A DNA stretch of 64,000 nucleotides, taken from Nematostella vectensis (taxonomy: Eukaryota; Cnidaria; Anthozoa; Actiniaria; Edwardsiidae). This document shows, piece after piece, positions 15,001 to 30,300 of the stretch. The position numbers were made by a program, and so were the translations under genes. The stretch lies in the NCBI RefSeq assembly GCF_932526225.1, contig NC_064035.1, forward strand, positions 21,439,969 through 21,503,968. The letters run 5' to 3'. The notes under the pieces are model-generated. The model saw only the letters and a program-made list of their open reading frames with translations, made no database searches and was not told the origin of the DNA. The number at the start of each line of letters is the position of its first letter. Position 1 is the stretch's first letter.

Positions 15001-18000
15001 AAAATAACTAGAAAAATAGACTTGCATTCACGAGTTGGCTCACAGAGCGTTTGATTATGCTTTGATTTTAACGGCTGAGCTACATTCCCGTCAAAACCTT
15101 TTGGGACACTCTCTTTGCAGGTCCATTCTAGTCTATTTTCGTACTTTTATGTGTGGTCTCTTAAGATAATGAAATGATTCTTTCGTAGCTAATGCCAATC
15201 TTGTTTTTCTATTTTAGTGGTTTTCTGTTTTTGCCTCTTCATTGATTGTGTTAAGTTTTGTTGCTTGTAATCTTATACGATTTGGTGACGTTGGTGTTTT
15301 GGAAGCCTTTTCTAACGCTCTGTTTACAATTCGCCGAAAATTCGTTACGTTTGTGTTTAAGAAGGCGTTTCTAACGCTCTGTCTCCAACTCGCAGAAAAT
15401 TCGATGACCTATCTGTCTTGACATGTACGTATCACAAACAAGTATCTTCTTTGACCAAGGTGATGTCTTTCTTTAAGTCTTAGAATTGGAAACTGGTGTC
15501 TTTTTATGTGCTTAATAACCTTTGCTAAACCTCCCTAAAATTGTTGAACTTGTCTAAACTTGGTGGGTAGTTTTTTGTTTCGAATCCGCTTGCATCTGAA
15601 TTACGAAAATGAAACGCTCTCCATCTCTTTCTTCGTATAAATAGTTTCGCTTTCTGTCGTGGATTTTTGGTAGCTTTTCTTTTGAAGCTAATAGGATGTA
15701 CTCGAAAGTAAATTCGGTATCATACATTGTGCAGCGAACCCTTAAATCAGGGATTTAACGAGCTAGTACGCCAATAAAGCGCCGTTGTTAGCTTTAACGA
15801 GCCTGTTGATGTCACTGATGACGGTGCCTCCTCAGGGTAAGGTCGTCTTCACGTTTGCTAACCATCCCATTTTCCTCTTCTGTATATGGTCCGTTCTGTT
15901 GACGTTCTATAAAACGTAATCTCACATAATGTTTTATGTAGCATTCGGACCAAGGGTATGCTTCAAGCGTAAATATGCATTATTCAAATATTTTTCAAGG
16001 TTGAACCGTTTAAAAAAAATCTATCGCTATGACGTTTTAGAACGATTGAAGGAAACTATAGACAGCTAAAAAAAATACAGTGCATGATACGCTGATGGAA
16101 AGAGACGACAACAGAATATGTTTAAACTAAAGTACCTCCGCCTTTGCCAAACTGTGTTACAATTTTATCAATATGCGATAACTTGATTTTGGATTTAGCG
16201 TCGTATTTTGGGCTATATTATCATATTTGATCACCTACTTATACAAGCCCAAAAAGGCATTTGCTCTTTTGTATGTGACATTTTCTTTACTTTTGGGCAT
16301 TTTCTTCTGTATCTGGCCATCCTCCAGGACAAATGATGGTTGTTCCGGTGTAGTATGTTGTCTCGTCTTTGTCATAATCTGTAATCAAAATATTATGTAC
16401 GATTTACGGTTCAATCTCCTCCTTTTCACACTCATTATTTTGAAACTCCATGTGGCTCTTATATATTCTTTCTTTTGCCGAGTAAAGGAAAAGCGGAAAT
16501 GATGCAGCAGCGGCCTTAGTCTTTTATTTGGCCCATTAAAGAATTCAATGGAGCCAAAACTGAAAGCTTTCCTTTTGGCATAAGTAATGTTTTATGTGTT
16601 ATTGTTCTTCGGTCTCGTTTTTTTTTTTTTTCGTTTTTTTCCATTTTTCCCCTGTTTTGTTGTTCCCTGTTTTGTTTTTGTTTTCTTTTGTCCGGCTTGG
16701 CCGTCCCTTTAATTTTTTTATCATATTATAACTATACGTTATTTTGCCTGACAGTCATATAATATAGTTTAGTAATATATTGCGTTGAGTAATATTATAT
16801 ATTTATTTATATGTTAGAAGGGAGACCTATTTTATAAGCCTATGGCTTCTCTAGATAGGTTGCCTACATAATTTATAAATAAATTGTTACTCTGTAAAAG
16901 AGAAATACTGACAAAAAATAGCTTTCAACATGTGTCTCCAAACACTGTGAAGATCACAATGAAAATAAATCAATCACATCGAAAAGAAAAAATGTAAAAA
17001 GACATTTTTATGTACTCTCGGCATCTTGGATGTGTACACCATTTGTTCTATATCCTGTATATACCTTCGATGCAACCAAGAAAATAACTAGAAAACTAGA
17101 TTTTCATTCACGAGTTGGCTCATAGAGCCTTGATCATGCCTTGATTATAAGGGCTGAGCTACATTACTGTCAAAACCTTTAGGGTACTCTGATGTGACAC
17201 TTTGGTGCACACGAGAAAATAACTAGAAAAATAGACTTGCATTCACGAGTTGGCTCACAGAGCGTTTGATTATGCTTTGATTTTAAGGGCTGAGCTACAT
17301 CCCCGTCAAAACCTTTTGGGACACTCTCTTTGCAGGTCCATTTTCTAGTCTATTTTCGTACTTTTATGTGTGGTCTCTTAAGATAATGAAATGATTCTTT
17401 CGTAGCTAATGCCAATCTTGTTTTTCTATTTTAGTGGTTTTCTGTTTTCGCCTCTTCATTGATTGTGTTAAGTTTTGTTGCTTGTTATCTTATACGATTT
17501 GGTGACGTTGGTGTTTTGGAAGCCTTTTCTAACGCTCTGTTTACAATTCGCCGAAAATTCGTTACGTTTGTGTTTAAGAAGGCGTTTCTAACGCTCTGTC
17601 TCCAACTCGCAGAAAATTCGATGACCTATCTGTCTTGACATGTACGTATCACAAACAAGTATCTTCTTTGACCAAGGTGATGTCTTTCTTTAAGTCTTAA
17701 AATTGGAAACTGGTGTCTTTTTATGTGCTTAATAACCTTTGCTAGACCTCCCTAAAATTGTTGAACTTGTCTGTACTTGGTGGGTAGTTTTTTGTTTCGA
17801 ATCCGCTTGCATCTGAATTACGAAAATGAAACGCTTTCCATCTCTTTCTTCGTATAAATAGTTTCGCTTTCTGTCGTGGATTTTTGGTAGCTTTTCTTTT
17901 GATGCTAATAGGATGTACTCGAAAGTAAATTCGGTATCATACATTGTGCAGCGAACCCTTAAATCAGGGATTTAACGAGCTAGTACGCCAATAAAGCGCC

Positions 18001-21000
18001 GTTGTTAGCTTTAACGAGCCTGTTGATGTCACTGATGACGGTGCCTCCTCAGGGTAAGGTCGTCTTCACGTTTGCTAACCATCCCATTTTCCTCTTCTGT
18101 ATATGGTCCGTTCTGTTGACGTTCTATAAAACGTAATCTCACATAATGTTTTATGTAGCATTCGGACCAAAGGTATGCTTCAAGCGTAAATATGCATTAT
18201 TCAAATATTTTTCAAGGTTGAACCGTTTAAAAAAAAATCTATCGCTATGACGTTTTAGAACGATTGAAGGAAACTATAGACAGCTAAAAAAATACAGTGC
18301 ATGATACGCTGATGGAAAGAGACGACAACAGAATATGTTTAAACTAAATACCTCCGACTTTGCCAAACTGTGTTACAATTTTATCAATATGCGATAACTT
18401 GATTTTGGATTTAGCGTCGTATTTTGGGCTATATTATCATATTTGATCACCTCCTTATACAAGCCCAAAAAGGCATTTGCTCTTTTGAATGTGACATTTT
18501 CTTTACTTTTGGGCATTTTCTTCTTTATCTGGCCATCCTCCAGGACAAATGATGGTTGTTCCGGTGTAATATGTTGTCTCGTCTTTGTCATAATCTGTAA
18601 TCAAAATATTCTGTACGATTTACGGTTCAATCTCCTCCTTTTCACACTCATTATTTTGAAACTCCATGTGGCTCTTATATATTCTTTCTTTTGCCGAGTA
18701 AAGGAAAAGCGGAAATGATGCAGCAGCGGCCTTAGTCTTTTGTTTTGTTTGGCCCATTAAAGAATTCAATGGAGCCAAAACTGAAAGCTTTCCTTTTGGC
18801 ATAAGTAATGTTTTATGTGTTATTGTTCCTCGGTCTCGTTTTTTTTTTTTTTCGTTTTTTCCATTTTTCCCCTGTTTTGTTGTTCCCTGTTTTGTTTTTG
18901 TTTTCTTTTGTCCGGCTTGGCCGTCCCTTTAATTTTTTTATCATATTATAACTATACGTTATTTTGCCTGACAGTCATATAATATAGTTTAGTAATATAT
19001 TGCGTTGAGTAATATTATATATTTATTTATATGTTAGAAGGGAGACCTATTTTATAAGCCTATGGCTTCTCTAGATAGGTTGCCTACTTAATTTATAAAT
19101 AAATTGTTACTCTGTAAAAGAGAAATACTGACAAAATATAGCTTTCAACATGTGTCTCCAAACATTGTGAAGATCACAATGAAAATAAATCAATCACTTC
19201 GAAAAGAAAAAATGTAAAAAGTCATTTTTATGTACTCTCGGCATCTTGGATGTGTACACCATTTGTTCTATATCCTGTATATAACTTCGATGCAACCAAG
19301 AAAATAACTAGAAAACTAGATTTTCATTCACGAGTTGGCTCATAGAGCCTTGATCATGCTTTGATTATAAGGGCTGAGCTACATTACTGTCAAAACCTTT
19401 TGGGTACTCTGATGGGACACTTTGGTGCACACGAGAAAATAACTAGAAAAATAGACTTGCATTCACGAGTTGGCTCACAGAGCGTTTGATTATGCTTTGA
19501 TTTTAAGGGCTGAGCTACATCCCCGTCAAAACCTTTTGGGACACTCTCTTTGCAGGCCCATTCTAGTCTATTTTCGTACTTTTATGTGTGGTCTCTTAAG
19601 GTAATGAAATGATTCTTTCGTAGCTAATGCCAATCTTGTTTTTCTATTTTAGTGGTTTTCTGTTTTCGCCTCTTCATTGATTGTGTTAAGTTTTGTTGCT
19701 TGTAATCTTATACGATTTGGTGACGTTGGTGTTTTGGAAGCCTTTTCTAACGCTCTGTTTACAATTCGCCGAAAATTCGTTACGTTTGTGTTTAAGAAGG
19801 CGTTTCTAACGCTCTGTCTCCAACTCGCAGAAAATTCGATGACCTATCTGTCTTGACATGTACGTATCACAAACAAGTATCTTCTTTGACCAAGGTGATG
19901 TCTTTCTTTAAGTCTTAGAATTGGAAATTGGTGTCTTTTTATGTGCTTAATAACCTTTGCTAGACCTTCCTAAAATTGTTGAACTCGTCTGTACTTGGTG
20001 GGTAGTTTTTTGTTTCGAATCCGCTTGCATCTAAATTACGAAAATGAAACGCTTTCCATCTCTTTCTTCGTATAAATAGTTTCGCTTTCTGTCGTGGATT
20101 TTTGGTAGCTTTTCTTTTGATGCTAATAGGATGTACTCGAAAGTAAATTCGGTATAATACATTGTGCAGCGAACCCTTAAATCAGGGATTTAACGAGCTA
20201 GTACGCCAATAAAGCGCCGTTGTTAGCTTTAACGAGCCTGTTGATGTCACTGATGACGGTGCCTCTTCAAGGTAAGGTCGTCTTCACGTTTGCTAACCAT
20301 CCCATTTTCCTCTTCTGTATATGGTCCGTTCTGTTGACGTTCTATAAAACGTAATCTCACATAATGTTTTATGTAGCATTCGGACCAAAGGTATGCTTCA
20401 AGCGTAAATATGCATTATTCAAATATTTTTCAAGGTTGAACCGTTTAAAAAAAATCTATCGCTATGACGTTTTAGAACGATTGAAGGAAACTATAGACAG
20501 CTAAAAAAATACAGTGCATGATACGCTGATGGAAAGAGACGACAACAGAATATGTTTAAACTAAAGTACCTCCGCCTTTGCCAAACTGTGTTACAATTTT
20601 ATCAATATGCGATAACTTGACTTTGGATTTAGCGTCGTACTTTGGGCTATATTATCATATTTGATCACCTCCTTATACAAGCCCAAAAAGGTATTTGCTC
20701 TTTTGAATGTGACATTTTTTTTTACTTTTGGGCATTTTCTTCTTTATTTGGCCATCCTCCAGGACTAATGATGGTTGTTCCGGTGTAATATGTTGTCACG
20801 TCTTTGTCATTATCTGTAATCAAAATATTCTGTACGATTTACGGTTCAATCTCCTCCTTTTCACACTCATTATTTTGAAACTCCATGTGGCTCTTATATA
20901 TTCTTTCTTTTGCCGAGTAAAGGAAAAGCGGAAATGATGCAGCAGCGGCCTTAGTCTTTTGTTTGGCCCATTAAAGAATTCAATGGAGCCAAAACTGAAA

Positions 21001-22040
21001 GCTTTCCTTTTGGCATAAGTAATGTTTTATGTGTTATTGTTCCTCGGTCTCGTTTTTTTTTTTCCGTTTTTTCCATTTTTCCCCTGTTTTGTTGTTCCCT
21101 GTTTTGTTTTTGTTTTCTTTTGTCCGGCTTGGCCGTCCCTTTAATTTTTTTTATCATATTATAACTATACGTTATTTTGCCTGACAGTCATATAATATAG
21201 TTTAGTAATATATTGCGTTGAGTAATATTATATATTTATTTATATGTTAGAAGGGAGACCTATTTTATAAGCCTATGGCTTCTCTAGATAGGTTGCCTAC
21301 TTAATTTATAAATAAATTGTTACTCTGTAAAAGAGAAATACTGACAAAAATAGCTTTCAACATGTGTCTCAAAACATTGTGAAGATCACAATGAAAATAA
21401 ATCAATCACTTCGAAAAGAAAAAATGTAAAAAGACATTTTTATGTACTCTCGGCATCTTGGATGTGTACACCATTTGTTCTATATCCTGTATATACCTTC
21501 GATGCAACCAAGAAAATAACTAGAAAACTAGATATTCATTCACGAGTTGGCTCATAGAGCCTTGATCATGCTTTGATTTTAAGGGCTGAGCTACATTACT
21601 GTCAAAACCTTTAGGGACACTCTGATGGGACACTTTGGTGCACACGAGAAAATAACTAGAAAAATAGACTTGCATTCACGAGTTGGCTCACAGAGCGTTT
21701 GATTATGCTTTGGTTTTAAGGGCTGAGCTACATCCCCGTCAAAACCTTTTGGGACACTCTCTTTGCAGGTCCATTCTAGTCTATTTTCGTACTTTTATGT
21801 GTGGTCTCTTAAGATAATGAAATGATTCTTTCGTAGCTAATCCCAATCTTGTTTTTCTATTTTAGTGGTTTTCTGTTTTCGCCTCTTCATTGATTGTGTT
21901 AAGTTTTGTTGCTTGTAATCTTATACGATTTGGTGACGTTGGTGTTTTGGAAGCCTTTTCTAACGCTCTGTTTACAATTCGCCGAAAATTCGTTACGTTT
22001 GTGTTTAAGAAGGCGTTTCTAACGCTCTGTCTCCAACTCG

Positions 22041-22480
22041 TTTTTTTTTTCTTTTTTTTTTCCATTTTCACCCCGTTTTCTTTTTGTTTTCAAACCACAT
22101 TGATGAATGTCACATTGACGAACATGATTGTCTGAAAAGGCTTATTGATTGTCTTTGTTTATGTTAATAGCATTAATGAATTTTCTATTTTTTATAACTG
22201 ATTGTCAATAAACGCTACTGATTGTCCAAACGTGTAATTGAATTTTCGAATGCATGCAAAAGAATGTTCATTCCATCCCGAATGAATGCCCAATTGCGTT
22301 ATTGATTGTCTGTTGATGCTATTGAATGTTCGCGCATATTCAATCATTGCTATTGAAAGTTGAGTAAGCCTAAGGATGTTTCGTGCGATGTTGATGAACG
22401 TACAATGCACGTTAACGATACAACGTTTGTCACAAATGAATGTCCCTTTCCCGCTATTGAACAGCAAAAGGTGTAATATA
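22041..22480. repeat. Alternative block A within the macrosatellite
   Basis: After the canonical text ending in CTCG at 22037-22040, the unit switches to a T-rich run and then to about 400 bp not found in ordinary units. This stretch is full of degenerate words such as ATTGATTGTC and GAATGTTC. It rejoins diverged unit sequence near 22480 (TAATATATTGTGTTGAGTAA). The part that follows (to about 23242) is clearly more diverged from the main units and has only one copy of the 136-bp internal duplication. The block looks like part of an older unit type. No coding potential is supported. Confidence 0.75.
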
Positions 22481-25400
22481 TTGTGTTGAGTAATATTACA
22501 TATTTAATTATTTATTTCATAAGCCTATGGCTTCTCTAGATGCGTTGCCTACTTAATTCATAAATTGTTACTCTGTAAGAGAGAAATATTGACAAAAAAC
22601 AGCTTTTAACATGTGTCTCCAAACACTGTGAAAATCACAATGAAATTTAATCAATCACATCGAAAAGTAAATACTTTAAAAGGACATTTTTATGTACTCG
22701 CGGCATCTTGGATGTGTTTATCCTTTATTCTGTATCCTGTATATACCTTTGATGATTACAAGAAAATAACTAGAAGACTAGATTTGTATTTACAAGTTGG
22801 TTCACAGAGCCTTTGATTAGCTTTGATTTTAAGGGCTGAGCTACATCACCGTCAAAACCTTTTGGAACACTCTCTTTGCGGGTCCATTCTGGTCTGTTTT
22901 CGTACTTTTATGTGTGGTCTTTCAAAATGATGAAAAATGCTTCTTTCGTAGCTAATCCCAATCTTGTTTTTCTATTTTAGTGGTTTTCTGTTTTCGACTC
23001 TTCATTGATTGTGTTAAGTTTTGTTGCTTGTAATCTTATACGATTTGGTGACGTTGGTGTTTTGGAAGCCTTTTCTAACGCTCTGTTTACAATTCGCCGA
23101 AAATTCGTTACGTTGGTGTTTAAGAAGGCGTTTCTAAAGCTCTGTCTCCAACTCGCAGAAAATTCGATGACCTATCTGTCTTGACAAGTACGTATCACAA
23201 ACAAGTATCTTCTTTGACCAAGGTGATGTCTTTCTTCAAGTCTTAGAATTGGAAACTGGTGTCTTTTTATGTGCTTACGAGCTAGTACGCCAATAAAGCG
23301 CCGTTGTTAACTTTAACGAGCATGTTGATGTCACTGATGACGGTACCTCCTCAGGGTAAGGTCGTCTTCACGTTTGCTAACTATCCCTTCTCCTCTTCTG
23401 TATATGGTCCGTTCTGTTGACGTTCCATTAAACGTAATCTCACATAATGTTCTATGTAGCATTCGGACCAAAGGTATGCTTCAAGCGTAAATATGCATTA
23501 TTCATATATTTTTCAAGGTTGAACCGTTGAAAAAAAAGTCTATCGCTATGACGTTTTAGAACGATTGAAGGAAACTCTAGACAGCTACAAAAAATACAGT
23601 GCATGATAAGCTGATGGAAAGAGACGACAACAGAATATATTTAAACTAAAGTACCTCCGCCTTTGCCAAACTGTATATGCGATAACTTGACTTTGAATTT
23701 AGCGTCGTACTTTGGGCTATATTATCATATTTAACCACTTCCTTATACAAGCCCAAAAAGGCATTTGCTCTTTTGAATGTGACATTTTCTTTACTTTTGG
23801 GCATTTTCTTCTTTATCTGGCCATCCTCCAGGACAAATGATGGTTGTTCAGGTGTAGGATGTTGTCTCGTCTTTGTCATAATCTGTAATCAAAATATTCT
23901 GTACGATTTACGGTTCAATCTCCTCCTTTTCACACTCATTATTTTGAAACTCCATGTGGCTCTTATATATTCTTTCTTTTGCCGAGTAAAGGAAAAGCGG
24001 AAATGATGCAGCAGCGGCCTTAGTCTTTTGTTTGGCCCATTAAAGAATTCAATGGAGCCAAAACTGAAAGCTTTCCTTTTGGCATAAGTAATGTTTTATG
24101 TGTTATTGTTCCTCGGTCTCGTTTTTTTTTTTCGTTTTTTCCATTTTTCCCCTGTTTTGTTGTTCCCTGTTTTGTTTTTGTTTTCTTTTGTCCGGCTTGG
24201 CCGTCCCTTTAATTTTTTTATCATATTATAACTATACGTTATTTTGCCTGACAGTCATATAATATAGTTTAGTAATATATTGCGTTGAGTAATATTATAT
24301 ATTTATTTATATGTTAGAAGGGAGACCTATTTTATAAGCCTATGGCTTCTCTAGATAGGTTGCCTACATAATTTATAAATAAATTGTTACTCTGTAAAAA
24401 AGAAATACTGACAAAAAATAGCTTTCAACATGTGTCTCCAAACACTGTGAAGATCACAATGAAAATAAATCAATCACTTCGAAAAGAAAAAAATGTAAAA
24501 AGACATTTTTATGTACTCTCGGCATCTTGGATGTGTACACCATTTGTTCTATATCCTGTATATAACTTCGATGCAACCAAGAAAATAACTAGAAAACTAG
24601 ATTTTCATTCACGAGTTGGCTCATAGAGCCTTGATCATGCTTTGATTTTAAGGGCTGAGCTACATTACTGTCAAAACCTTTAGGGACACTGATGGGACAC
24701 TTTGGTGCACACGAGAAAATAACTAGAAAAATAGACTTGCATTCACGAGTTGGCTCACAGAACGTTTGATTATGCTTTGATTTTAAGGGCTGAGCTACAT
24801 CCCCGTCAAAACCTTTTGGGACACTCTCTTTGCAGGTCCATTCTAGTCTATTTTCGTACTTTTATGTGTGTTCTCTTAACATAATGAAATGATTCTTTCG
24901 TAGCTAATCCCAATCTTGTTTTTCTATTTTAGTGGTTTTCTGTTTTCGCCTCTTCATTGATTGTGTTAAGTTTTGTTGCTTGTCATCTTATACGATTTGG
25001 TGACGTTGGTGTTTTGGAAGCCTTTTCTAACGCTCTGTTTACAATTCGCCGAAAATTCGTTACGTTTGTGTTTAAGAAGGCGTTTCTAACGCTCTGTCTC
25101 CAACTCGCAGAAAATTCGATGACCTATCTGTCTTGACATGTACGTATCACAAACAAGTATCTTCTTTGACCAAGGTGATGTCTTTCTTTAAGTCTTAGAA
25201 TTGGAAACTGGTGTCTTTTTATGTGCTTAATAACCTTTGCTAGACCTTCCTAAAATTGTTGAACTCGTCTGTACTTGGTGGGTAGTTTTTTGTTTCGAAT
25301 CCGCTTGCATCTAAATTACGAAAATGAAACGCTTTCCATCTCTTTCTTCGTATAAATAGTTTCGCTTTCTGTCGTGGATTTTTGGTAGCTTTTCTTTTGA

Positions 25401-26392
25401 TGCTAATAGGATGTACTCGAAAGTAAATTCGGTATCATACATTGTGCAGCGAACCCTTAAATCAGGGATTTAACGAGCTAGTACGCCAATAAAGCGCCGT
25501 TGTTAGCTTTAACGAGCATGTTGATGTCACTGATGACGGTGCCTCCTCAGGGTAAGGTCGTCTTCACGTTTGCTAACCATCCCATTTTCCTCTTCTGTAT
25601 ATGGTCCGTTCTGTTGACGTTCTATAAAACGTAATCTCACATAATGTTCTACGTAGCATTCGGACCAAAGGTATGCTTCAAGCGTAAATATGCATTATTC
25701 AAATATTTTTCAAGTTTGAACCGTTTAAAAAAAATCTATCGCTATGACGTTTTAGAACGATTGAAGGAAACTATAGACAGCTAAAAAAAATACAGTGCAT
25801 GATACGCTGATGGAAAGAGACGACAACAGAATACCTTTAAACTAAGTACCTCCGCCTTTGCCAAACTGTGTTACAATTTTATCAATATGCGATAACTTGA
25901 CTTTGGATTTAGCGTCGTACTTTGGGCTATATTATCATATTTGATCACCTCCTTATACAAGCCCAAAAAGGTATTTGCTCTTTTGAATGTGACATTTTTT
26001 TTTACTTTTGGGCATTTTCTTCTTTATTTGGCCATCCTCCAGGACTAATGATGGTTGTTCCCGTGTAATATGTTGTCACGTCTTTGTCATTATCTGTAAT
26101 CAAAGTATTCTGTACGATTTACTGTGCAATCTCCTCCTTTTCACACTCATTATTTTGAAACTCCATGTGGCTATTATATATTCTTTGTTTTGCCGAATAA
26201 AGGAAAAGCGGAAATAATGCAGCAGCGGCCTTAGTCTTTTGTTTGGCCCATTAAAGAATTCAATGGAGCCAAAACTGAAAGCTTTCCTTTTGGCATAAGT
26301 AATGTTTTATGTGTTATTGTTTCTCGGTCTCGTTTTTTTCTTTTTTTTTTCCATTTTCCCCCCCTTTTTCTTTTTGTTTTCAAACCTTGTAA

Positions 26393-27154
26393 ATACTTGT
26401 TAACAGGCTGGCGAGCACTTGGCCATATCGCATTAAGTATGTTGATGACACCACCATCTTTGAAGTGATTCCCAGGTGCTCGCCAAGTTATCTGCCATTT
26501 ATTGCTAATGATATTTGCAATTTTGCTACGGAGCGTGGGATGAGGCTCAACCCCAAAAAGTGTCGGGAATTAGTCATTAATTTCCTGCAGTACCAGCCCT
26601 CGCCAGTTAATGCCCTGCAACTCATGGGCTCCGTGATTAAAAGGGTTGAAAGCTACAAAATCGTCCACATTAGCTCAGATCTATCGTGGAATAAGCACGT
26701 AGACTATGTAGTTAAGAAGGCAAACAAAAGGCTCTACGCTCTCCGGCTCCTTAAGAAATCTGGAGTACCGGTCCAGGATCTTGTTGCCATCTATTGTGTA
26801 CTCATTAGATCTGTTGTGGAGTACGCAGGTCCAGTATGGGCTAATATAACAGGGTTCCTTGTCGACATTGTTGAGGGCATCCAAAAGAGGGCCCTCCGTA
26901 TCGTTTTACCCCATCTACGATACAAGGAGGCCTTGGACGCCAGCGGGCTCCAAAGTCTTGCTGACCGCAGGCGCGAGCTTTGTATCAGTCTCATGACCTC
27001 CGCTAAGGAGCTAGAACCCCTTCGATCTGTAATTACTGGAGGCGTAATTAATAACGAGCATGGATACTCACTAAGATCCGGCAGTATGAATACCTACAAA
27101 CATATTTCTGTAACTAAACGCTTTGGTGACTTTGTTACTTATCGATTTCTGTAA
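26393..27154 (+). pseudogene. Reverse transcriptase C-terminal fragment
   Basis: The frame is open from just after an in-frame TAA at 26390-26392 to the stop at 27152-27154. Near its start is the catalytic palm motif Y-V-D-D (26438-26449), followed by the usual thumb region: a G-M-R-L-N-P-K-K-C segment, then an I-R-S-V-V-E-Y-A-G-P-V-W segment characteristic of the connection region of CR1/L2/Rex-type LINEs. Endonuclease and fingers are missing, so this is a dead 5'-truncated copy. The frame itself has no internal stop, which suggests a fairly recent insertion. No genuine start codon is expected. Confidence 0.85.
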
Positions 27155-27228
27155 TATTATAACGCTATATGTGCTGGCCCTTTGCCTTAATTCAGTCTGT
27201 AATACTGCCATGGCAATTGAATAAAACC

Positions 27229-27335
<107 letters not shown>

Positions 27336-30300
27336 AACCACATTGATGAATGTCACATTGATGAACATGATTGTCTGAAAAGGCTTATTGATTGTCTTTG
27401 TTTATGTTAATAGCACTAATGAATTTTCTATCTTTTATAACTGATTGTCAATAAACGCTACTGATTGTCCAAACGTGTAATTGAATTTTCGATTGCATGC
27501 AAAAGAATGTTCATTCCATCCCGAATGAATGCCCAATTGCGTTATTGATTGTCCGTTGATGCTATTGAATGTTCGCGCATATTCAATCATTGCTATTAAA
27601 AGTCAAGTCAGCCTAAGAATGTTTCATGCGATGTTCATGAACGTACGATGCACGTTAACGATACAACGTTTGGCACAAATGAATGTCCCTTTCCCGTCAT
27701 GAACAGCAAAAGGTGTAATATATTGTGTTAAGTAATATTATATATTTACTTATTTATTTTACAAGCCTATGGCTTCTCTAGATGCGTTGCCTACTTAATT
27801 CATAAATTGTTACTCTGTAAGAGAGAAATATTGACAAAAAAACAGCTTTTAACATGTGTCTCCAAACACTGTGAAAATCACAATGAAATTTAATCAATCA
27901 CATCGAAAATTAAAAATTTAAAAAGACATTTTTATGTACTCGCGGCATCTTGGATGGGTTTATCCTTTATTCTGTATCCTGTATATACCTTTGATACACA
28001 CAAGAAAATAACTAGAAGACTAGATTTGCATTTACGAGTTGGTTCACAGAGCCTTTGATTATGCTTTGATTTTAAGGGCTGAGCTACATCACCGTCAAAT
28101 CCTTTTGGACCACTCTCTTTGCAGGTCCATTCTGGTCTATTTTCGTACTTTGATTTGTGGTCTTTCAAGATGATGAAATGCTTCTTTCGTAGCTAATCCT
28201 TCGACCCAATCTTGTTTTTCTATTTTAGTGGTTTTCCGTTTTCGCCTCTTCATTGATGGTGTTAAGTTTTGTTGCTTGCAATCTTATACGATTTGGTGAC
28301 GTTGGTGTTTTGGAAGCCTTTTCTAACGCTCTGTTTACAATTCTATGAAAATTCGTTAGGTTGGTGATTAAGAAGGCGTTTCTAACGCTCTGTCTCCAAC
28401 TCGCAGAAAATTCGATAACCTATCTGTCTTGACATGTACGTATCACAAACAAGTATCTTCTTTGACCAAGGTGATGTCTTTCTTTAAGTCTTAGAATTGG
28501 AAACTGGTGTCTTTTTATGTGCTTAATAACCTTTGCTAGACCTTCCTAAAATTGTTGAAAGTGTCTGTACTTGGTGGGTAGTTTTTTGTTTCGAATCCGC
28601 TTGCATCTGAATTACGAAAATGAAACGCTTTCCATCTCCTTCTTCGTATAAATAGTTTCGCTTTCTGTAGTGGATTTTTGGTAGCTTTTCTTTTGATGCT
28701 AATAGGATGTACTCGAAAGTAAATTCGGTATCATACATTGTGCAGCGAACCCTTAAATCAGGGATTTAACGAGCTAGTACGCCAATAAAGCGCCGTTGTT
28801 AGCTTTAACGAGCATGTTGATGTCACTGATGACGGTGCCTCCTCAGGGTAAGGTCGTCTTCAAGTTTGCTAACCATCCCATTTTCCTCTTCTGTATATGG
28901 TCCGTTCTGTTGACGTTCTATAAAACGTAATCTCACATAATGTTTTATGTAGCATTCGGACCAAAGGTATGCTTCAAGCGTAAATATGCATTATTCAAAT
29001 ATTTTTCAAGGTTGAACCGTTTAAAAAAAATCTATCGCTATGACGTTTTAGAACGATTGAAGGAAACTATAGACAGCTAAAAAAATACAGTGCATGATAC
29101 GCTGATGGAAAGAGACGACAACAGAATATGTTTAAACTAAAGTACCTCCGCCTTTGCCAAACTGTGTTACAATTTGATCAATATGCGATAACTTGACTTT
29201 GGATTTAGCGTCGTACTTTGGGCTATATTATCATATTTAACCACTTCCTTATACAAGCCCAAAAAGGCATTTGCTCTTTTGAATGTGACATTTTCTTTAC
29301 TTTTGGGCATTTTCTTCTTTATCTGGCCATCCTCCAGGACTAATGATGGTTGTTCCGGTGTAATATGTTGTCTCGTCTTTGTCATAATCTGTAATCAAAA
29401 TATTCTGTACGATTTACGGTTCAATCTCCTCCTTTTCACACTCATTATTTTGAAACTCCATGTGGCTCTTATATATTCTTTCTTTTGCCGAGTAAAGGAA
29501 AAGCGGAAATGATGCAGCAGCGGCCTTAGTCTTTTGTTTGGCCCATTAAAGAATTCAATGGAGCCAAAACTGAAAGCTTTCCTTTTGGCATAAGTAATGT
29601 TTTATGTGTTATTGTTCCTCGGTCTCGTTTTTTTTTTTTTCGTTTTTTTCCATTTTCCCCTGTTTTGTTGTTCCCTGTTTTGTTTTTGTTTTCTTTTGTC
29701 CGGCTTGGCCGTCCCTTTAATTTTTTTATCATATTATAACTATACGTTATTTTGCCTGACAGTCATATAATATAGTTTAGTAATATATTGCGTTGAGTAA
29801 TATTATATATTTATTTATATGTTAGAAGGGAGACCTATTTTATAAGCCTATGGCTTCTCTAGATAGGTTGCCTACTTAATTTATAAATAAATTGTTACTC
29901 TGTAAAAGAGAAATACTGACAAAAAATAGCTTTCAACATGTGTCTCCAAACACTGTGAAGATCACAATGAAAATAAATCAATCACTTCGAAAAGAAAAAA
30001 TGTAAAAAGACATTTTTATGTACTCTCGGCATCTTGGATGTGTACACCATTTGTTCTATATCCTGTATATACCTTCGATGCAACCAAGAAAATAACTAGA
30101 AAACTAGATTTTCATTCACGAGTTGGCTCATAGAGCCTTGATCATGCTTTGATTTTAAGGGCTGAGCTACATTACTGTCAAAACCTTTAGGGACACTCTG
30201 ATGGGACACTTTGGTGCACACGAGAAAATAACTAGAAAAATAGACTTGCATTCACGAGTTGGCTCACAGAGCGTTTGATTATGCCTTGATTTTAAGAGCT

